A DNA stretch of 64,000 bases from Pteria penguin. Taxonomy: Eukaryota; Mollusca; Bivalvia; Pterioida; Pteriidae. Location of the stretch: contig CM068588.1 of NCBI GenBank assembly GCA_035048485.1, positions 496,001-560,000 of the forward strand. Reading direction: 5' to 3'. How positions within the stretch are numbered: position 1 is the first letter of the stretch; each line of letters begins with the position of its first letter. A program made the position numbers and the translations under genes. Of this stretch, positions 59,885 to 64,000 are shown in pieces. Under the pieces are notes generated by a model. It saw nothing but the letters and a program-made list of their open reading frames with translations. It was not told the DNA's origin and did not search any database.

Positions 59885-60735
59885 CAGTAATCTCTTGGTC
59901 ATGTGCTAAGCTCTGGTTATGAGCTAATATCTCGGTCATACGGCAAACTCACTTATGAGCTAATATCTCGGTTATGAGCTAATCTCTCAGTCATGCGTTG
60001 AACTCTCGGTTATAAGCTAATCCCTAGGTTATGAGCTAATCTCTCAGTCATGAGTTAATCTCTCAGTCATACATTGAACTATCAGTTATAAGCCAATCCC
60101 TCAGTTTTCAGCTAATCTCTCAGTCATGTGTTAATCTCTGGGTTGTGAGCTAATCCTTCAGTCATGAGTTGAACACCCAGTTATAGGCTAATCCCTCAGT
60201 TTTGAGTTTATCTCTCAGTCATGCATTAATCTCATGGTTATGAGCTAATCTCTCAGTCATGAGCTAAACTCTCGGTTGTGAGCTAATCTCTCAGTCATGT
60301 GTTAAACTCTCGGTTATGAGCTATTCTCTCAATCCAGCGCTAATCTCTCAGTCATGCATTAATCTCTGGGTTGTGAGCTAATCTCTGTCATGCGTTGAAC
60401 TCTCAGTTATAATCTAATCCCTCAGTTTTGAGCTTATCTCTCAGTCATGCGTTAATCTCTCAGGTGTGAGCTAATCTCTCGTTTATGAGGTAATCTCTCA
60501 GTCATGAGCTAAACTCTCGGTTATGAGCTAATCCCTCAGTTTTGAGCTTATCTCAGTCATGTGTTAATCTCTCAGTCATGAGCTAAACTCTCGGTTGTAA
60601 GCTAATCTTTCAGTCATATGTAAAACTCTCGGTTATGAGCTAATCTCTCAATCATGAGCTAAACTCTCGGTTAAGAGCTAATCTCTCAGTCATGAGCTAA
60701 ACTCTCAGTTATGAGCTAATCTCTCAGTCATTAGC
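59885..60735. repeat. ~20/40-bp minisatellite beyond the CAPZA 3' end
   Basis: Diverged copies of GAGCTAATCTCTCAGTCAT and GAGCTAAACTCTCGGTTAT alternate, giving a 40-bp higher-order period. Confidence 0.9.
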
Positions 60736-60841
60736 TAAGTATCTAACCAATAGAGCTATGCTAACTCCAACAAAGAGTGAACTGAACATGCTGCCATAAT
60801 GATATGGCAAGGAAGAACACCAATACAATCTATTCATTGCA

Positions 60842-62709
60842 TTTATTAAAATATTATGGTGGAAATTTGCAATATTTGAATTAGTAATAAGTTGTCTACA
60901 CACTGCAGAATTTGGATCATGAAATTCTGCAAATAAAGCAAAGAAATAAGATATACATGACTCTCTCATGCTAAATCTTAAATACCAAAATAAAATTCTG
61001 AAAATTATACAGCTTCATGTCTTAAGATACATGGATGGCTGATACATCACAGTAATTAAAGATAGCTTTCACTTACACATTTTCCTGAATCTGGTAACAA
61101 AATGATAATTTCAAAAACTTCTATAATTTATGACAAATATCTATACTTTTTCCATGTAATTGCAAGAAATTCAAAAGCATCAATTTGCTGAGTTCACATA
61201 TAAAGTTTGCTACAAATAGACTAAGACACTACAATATGTATAGTACAAGAGTCTAGAAATAAATTAAATTATAGCAAGATGAAAATGAACACTTGCATCA
61301 TCTACATTGTTGGAGTTTGCAATATACAGCATTTAACCGATCAGAGGTTGTGTTTCTTAGCATCTACCCAATCAGAGGTTGTGATACAAAACATCTTTAT
61401 AGAATAATTGTTTCCCTGCCATCTTCTATGAATGTAATGATGGAATTGATCCTTTAGTTTTTGTATAAGGACACAGTGTTCACAAAGATTTTCTTAAACA
61501 ATTATGCAAAGTAAGAGTCCAGTGAATGGAAAAAAACTTACAAAAAATGAATCTTGTGACAGACAAAAGTATCAAACAAAGGAAGACAATAATATTTAGT
61601 ATTTCTAGCAGGGGATCAGCTACAAAATTAAATAAAATGGAATATAAGTCGATTTAAAATATGAAATTTATAATTGTAAAGTATTGCAGTTCTTGTCTGA
61701 CCTATCTTATCTACAGGATGCAGTAAATTTGAATATTCATTTTACAGGGAGAGGGGAGTAACTGTAAAAGGGAGACAATCTCTGGTTTTTTTTGGCATTC
61801 AGTTCACATCTGTTTTTTTCAGTATATTCTTGATATCAATAATCCATGTCAGCTAATAGGTCTAAAGTCGTAAAGAGCTTGTATTTACATGGTGTCTTAT
61901 GACGCATCATATATATATTGAAAAAAAAAACTCTATTTATTTTCCTATTTTTCAATATAAACCAAAATCATGAAATCTTAGAATTTCCTTGAAATCCTAA
62001 TATTCTCACATCAAACTGGAATAAAAATTTGAAGACTAAAGGAAATCAAAAATTTAAAAAGAAAACTATTACACATATCCATACCTAAACAATATAATGG
62101 CAATCAAATTCTGAAGATGTACTCATCTATATGGAAATTAAAGCGGACATGTTCTAAATATGCCAAGGATGCATAAAAACACTTTGTCACCATATATACT
62201 TACTGGTAGTAAATTTCACTTTTCATACGACATACATATACCGTTCTAATTAATGATACAGTAATAAAACAATTATTGGAAACTGTCATAATCTCAAAGT
62301 CAGTCATCATCAAAGACTACATACATCATAAAAAAGCAACAAAATTAATTCCTTGATCCTAGAAAAAAAAAATCCATAAATCATCAGTACTACACATTGC
62401 ATTATTATCTCAGGCATTAATATTCCGTACTAGCCATGGCAAGCTCTTGTAACTGTCAGAAAAGTCTCCTATTCAAACTTAGAGTCAAACTGCTCCTTCC
62501 CTACCTAATTCCATGGAAAAATTCATCATGTTCATCATGACTGAATGTTCACAGTAATGTCCTATCCCCCTCTTCCATCATCTTCCAGACTGTTTATAAG
62601 AGACCACTGTGACAGAACCATAATATACATACAGAGAGACTTCCCTGTACACATGTAAATATATATATGTATATGCATAAATTGGTTACAGCTAGGAGTG
62701 TGTATGGCC
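60842..62709 (-). other. CAPZA: Probable CAPZA 3' untranslated region
   Basis: This is AT-rich sequence with no coding signal, following the CAPZA stop. AATAAA signals on the minus strand occur at 61936-61941 and 60842-60847, so the transcript could end about 0.8 or 1.9 kb after the stop. A minisatellite begins just beyond the second one. The end point is an inference. Confidence 0.45.
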
Positions 62710-63781
62710 TCATTGATTCTTCAGTGCACTGCCGATTTTGTAACCAATTATTTTGTTCCAGTCTATCTTGGTACGTGTCACAGGTAACTGACGTCTCAGA
62801 GCTTTGAAGGTAGTGTCTGACATTGTAACATAGTTCTCAGAAATGGCTTTCTGCAAAGAGAAGATGAAATCTATTATAACTTTTGTCACTATATTTGACT
62901 TTCAGGAAATCTGTACCTGTATTGTGGAGGATAATTTCTGCATGGTTGGAAAATTATTCTGCTCAAGGTAGTCTGAAAGACCCGACTAGATACTGTGATT
63001 TAGATGGATCGAGTTTGGGTTTTGTTCTGCGATTTGGATGGTATGAGGCTGGGCTTTTATTCTGTGATTTGGATGGATCGAGTTTGGGTTTTGTTCTGTG
63101 CTTTGGATGGTATGAGGCTGGGCTTTTATTCTGTGATTTAAATGGTTCAAGACTGGGTATTGTTATGATTCAAGACTGGGTTTCATTTTTTTGGTTTGGA
63201 TGGTCTGAAGCTGGGTTTTGTTCTGTGATTTGGATGGGTCAAGGTTGTTCTGTGATTTGGATGGGTCAAGGTTGGTTTTTTTTCCAGACACAAACCTGTA
63301 TGAAAATACAGATTTTTCCTAGGTAATCCCCTAAAGGATCCAGTAGGCACTTATACATTTCGCTTGAAACCTATAATTCATTAAAATGATCACTTTAAAA
63401 TGACATACACAACCACTATTCCTGTACAAAAATCAGTGGTTTTCTTATCATACTCCAAGTGGAGCTACATGGATTTTATCAGCAGAAGAATTTATTTAGC
63501 ACTGTTCCAGGTTTAGTTGAAATCAATGCCTCTCGATAAGAAGGAGCATAATGGTTGCAATGAGAAGACAGGCTAGGCATGACTAAACACAATTACATTA
63601 AAGAATGAAGGACAAATAAACTAAAAATTATTATGCCCATTGTGGTACAAGCAAGGAATGGATACAATTAATTTCAACCAAGAAAATATTTGGTGCCCTA
63701 TGATATCCTTGCACTTACCTGATAGTCTCCCTCGGCAGATGCCACTATCTTCTCAAACTCTTTCGCCATCTGTTGTTCTGA
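62710..63781 (-). CDS. CAPZA: F-actin-capping protein subunit alpha, last two coding exons (5' part outside the window)
   Basis: Exons 63719-63781 and 62710-62850 join in phase 0 and encode 67 residues to a TGA stop at 62710-62712. The protein ends [17 protein letters not shown], then [11 protein letters not shown]. The [17 protein letters not shown] block is the highly conserved C-terminus of CapZ alpha subunits; the preceding [16 protein letters not shown] also fits the family. CapZ alpha pairs with the beta subunit to cap the barbed ends of actin filaments. Its C-terminal amphipathic tail is known as part of the actin-binding tentacle. Both exons have good sites (donor GTAAGTGC, acceptors TTTTAG and TTTGCAG). 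The gene lies upstream of the giant coiled-coil gene in the same orientation, with 17 kb between. The upstream exons should lie right of 64,000. Confidence 0.95.
62995..63290. repeat. Degenerate tandem repeat in the last CAPZA intron
   Basis: Variants of GATTTGGATGG followed by a GGGTTTTGTTCTGT stretch recur about five times in 0.3 kb, with a roughly 69-bp higher-order period. A 147-residue plus-strand open frame across it is a by-product of the repeat. Confidence 0.8.
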
Positions 63782-64000
63782 CTAAAACCAAATAATAAGA
63801 GATCTTTAAATAAAAAACAATAAACTCGGAATTCACTATATATCGGTCTCCTTACCTTCTTCTGGTGAATTTATTAGAATTGGTAATGTTAGCTAGGTAA
63901 AATCCATCTTACTCTATAACCAATATATGAAAAATTACAATAAACAAAGAATTATGTCATAGCGTATACACATGTATAACATATAGCGTGCTTCTGGGAA

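Overview
The window is eukaryotic nuclear DNA: AT-rich, intron-dense, with GT-AG introns, many minisatellites, tRNA-derived SINEs and small inverted-repeat transposons. The SINE type, the AAGGTCA-rich dispersed repeat and the overall texture suggest a mollusc, probably a bivalve. That is inference from style, not a database match.

All recognised coding sequence is on the minus strand. Positions 1-45,251 carry one very large gene. I traced 44 consecutive exons (E1 at 45,053-45,251 to E44 running off the left edge at position 1). They join in one reading frame with matching splice phases at every junction and give about 2,440 residues. The product starts with two degenerate EF-hands, then has five diverged tandem super-repeats of roughly 340-440 residues, each built from about 5-8 exons, then a charged coiled-coil tail. 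I do not recognise the family. The right end (62,710-63,781) holds the last two coding exons of an F-actin-capping protein alpha subunit (CAPZA), with a long 3' region to its left. No real plus-strand gene was found.

The introns of the big gene are loaded with tandem arrays (units of 22, 29, 33, 34, 35, 36, 37, 45, 58, 67 bp and others). At least eight tandem duplications span a splice junction, so the repeat unit itself contains a copy of the donor or acceptor. One array at the E22 acceptor is a 33-bp unit that stays open in frame across all copies. The E4 donor is repeated through about 2.6 kb.

Between the two genes (45,252-62,709) lies a transposon graveyard. An 8.48-kb interval (46,577-55,055) is bounded by 20-bp perfect terminal inverted repeats and flanking TA. 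Inside it are hAT-like elements, foldbacks, a SINE and about ten tiny palindromes (18-45 bp, one about 130 bp) that begin CAGAGAC and end GTCTCTG. Several are flanked by exact 7-bp direct repeats, as expected for a miniature transposing hairpin. These palindromes and the splice-site minisatellites are the most unusual content here.
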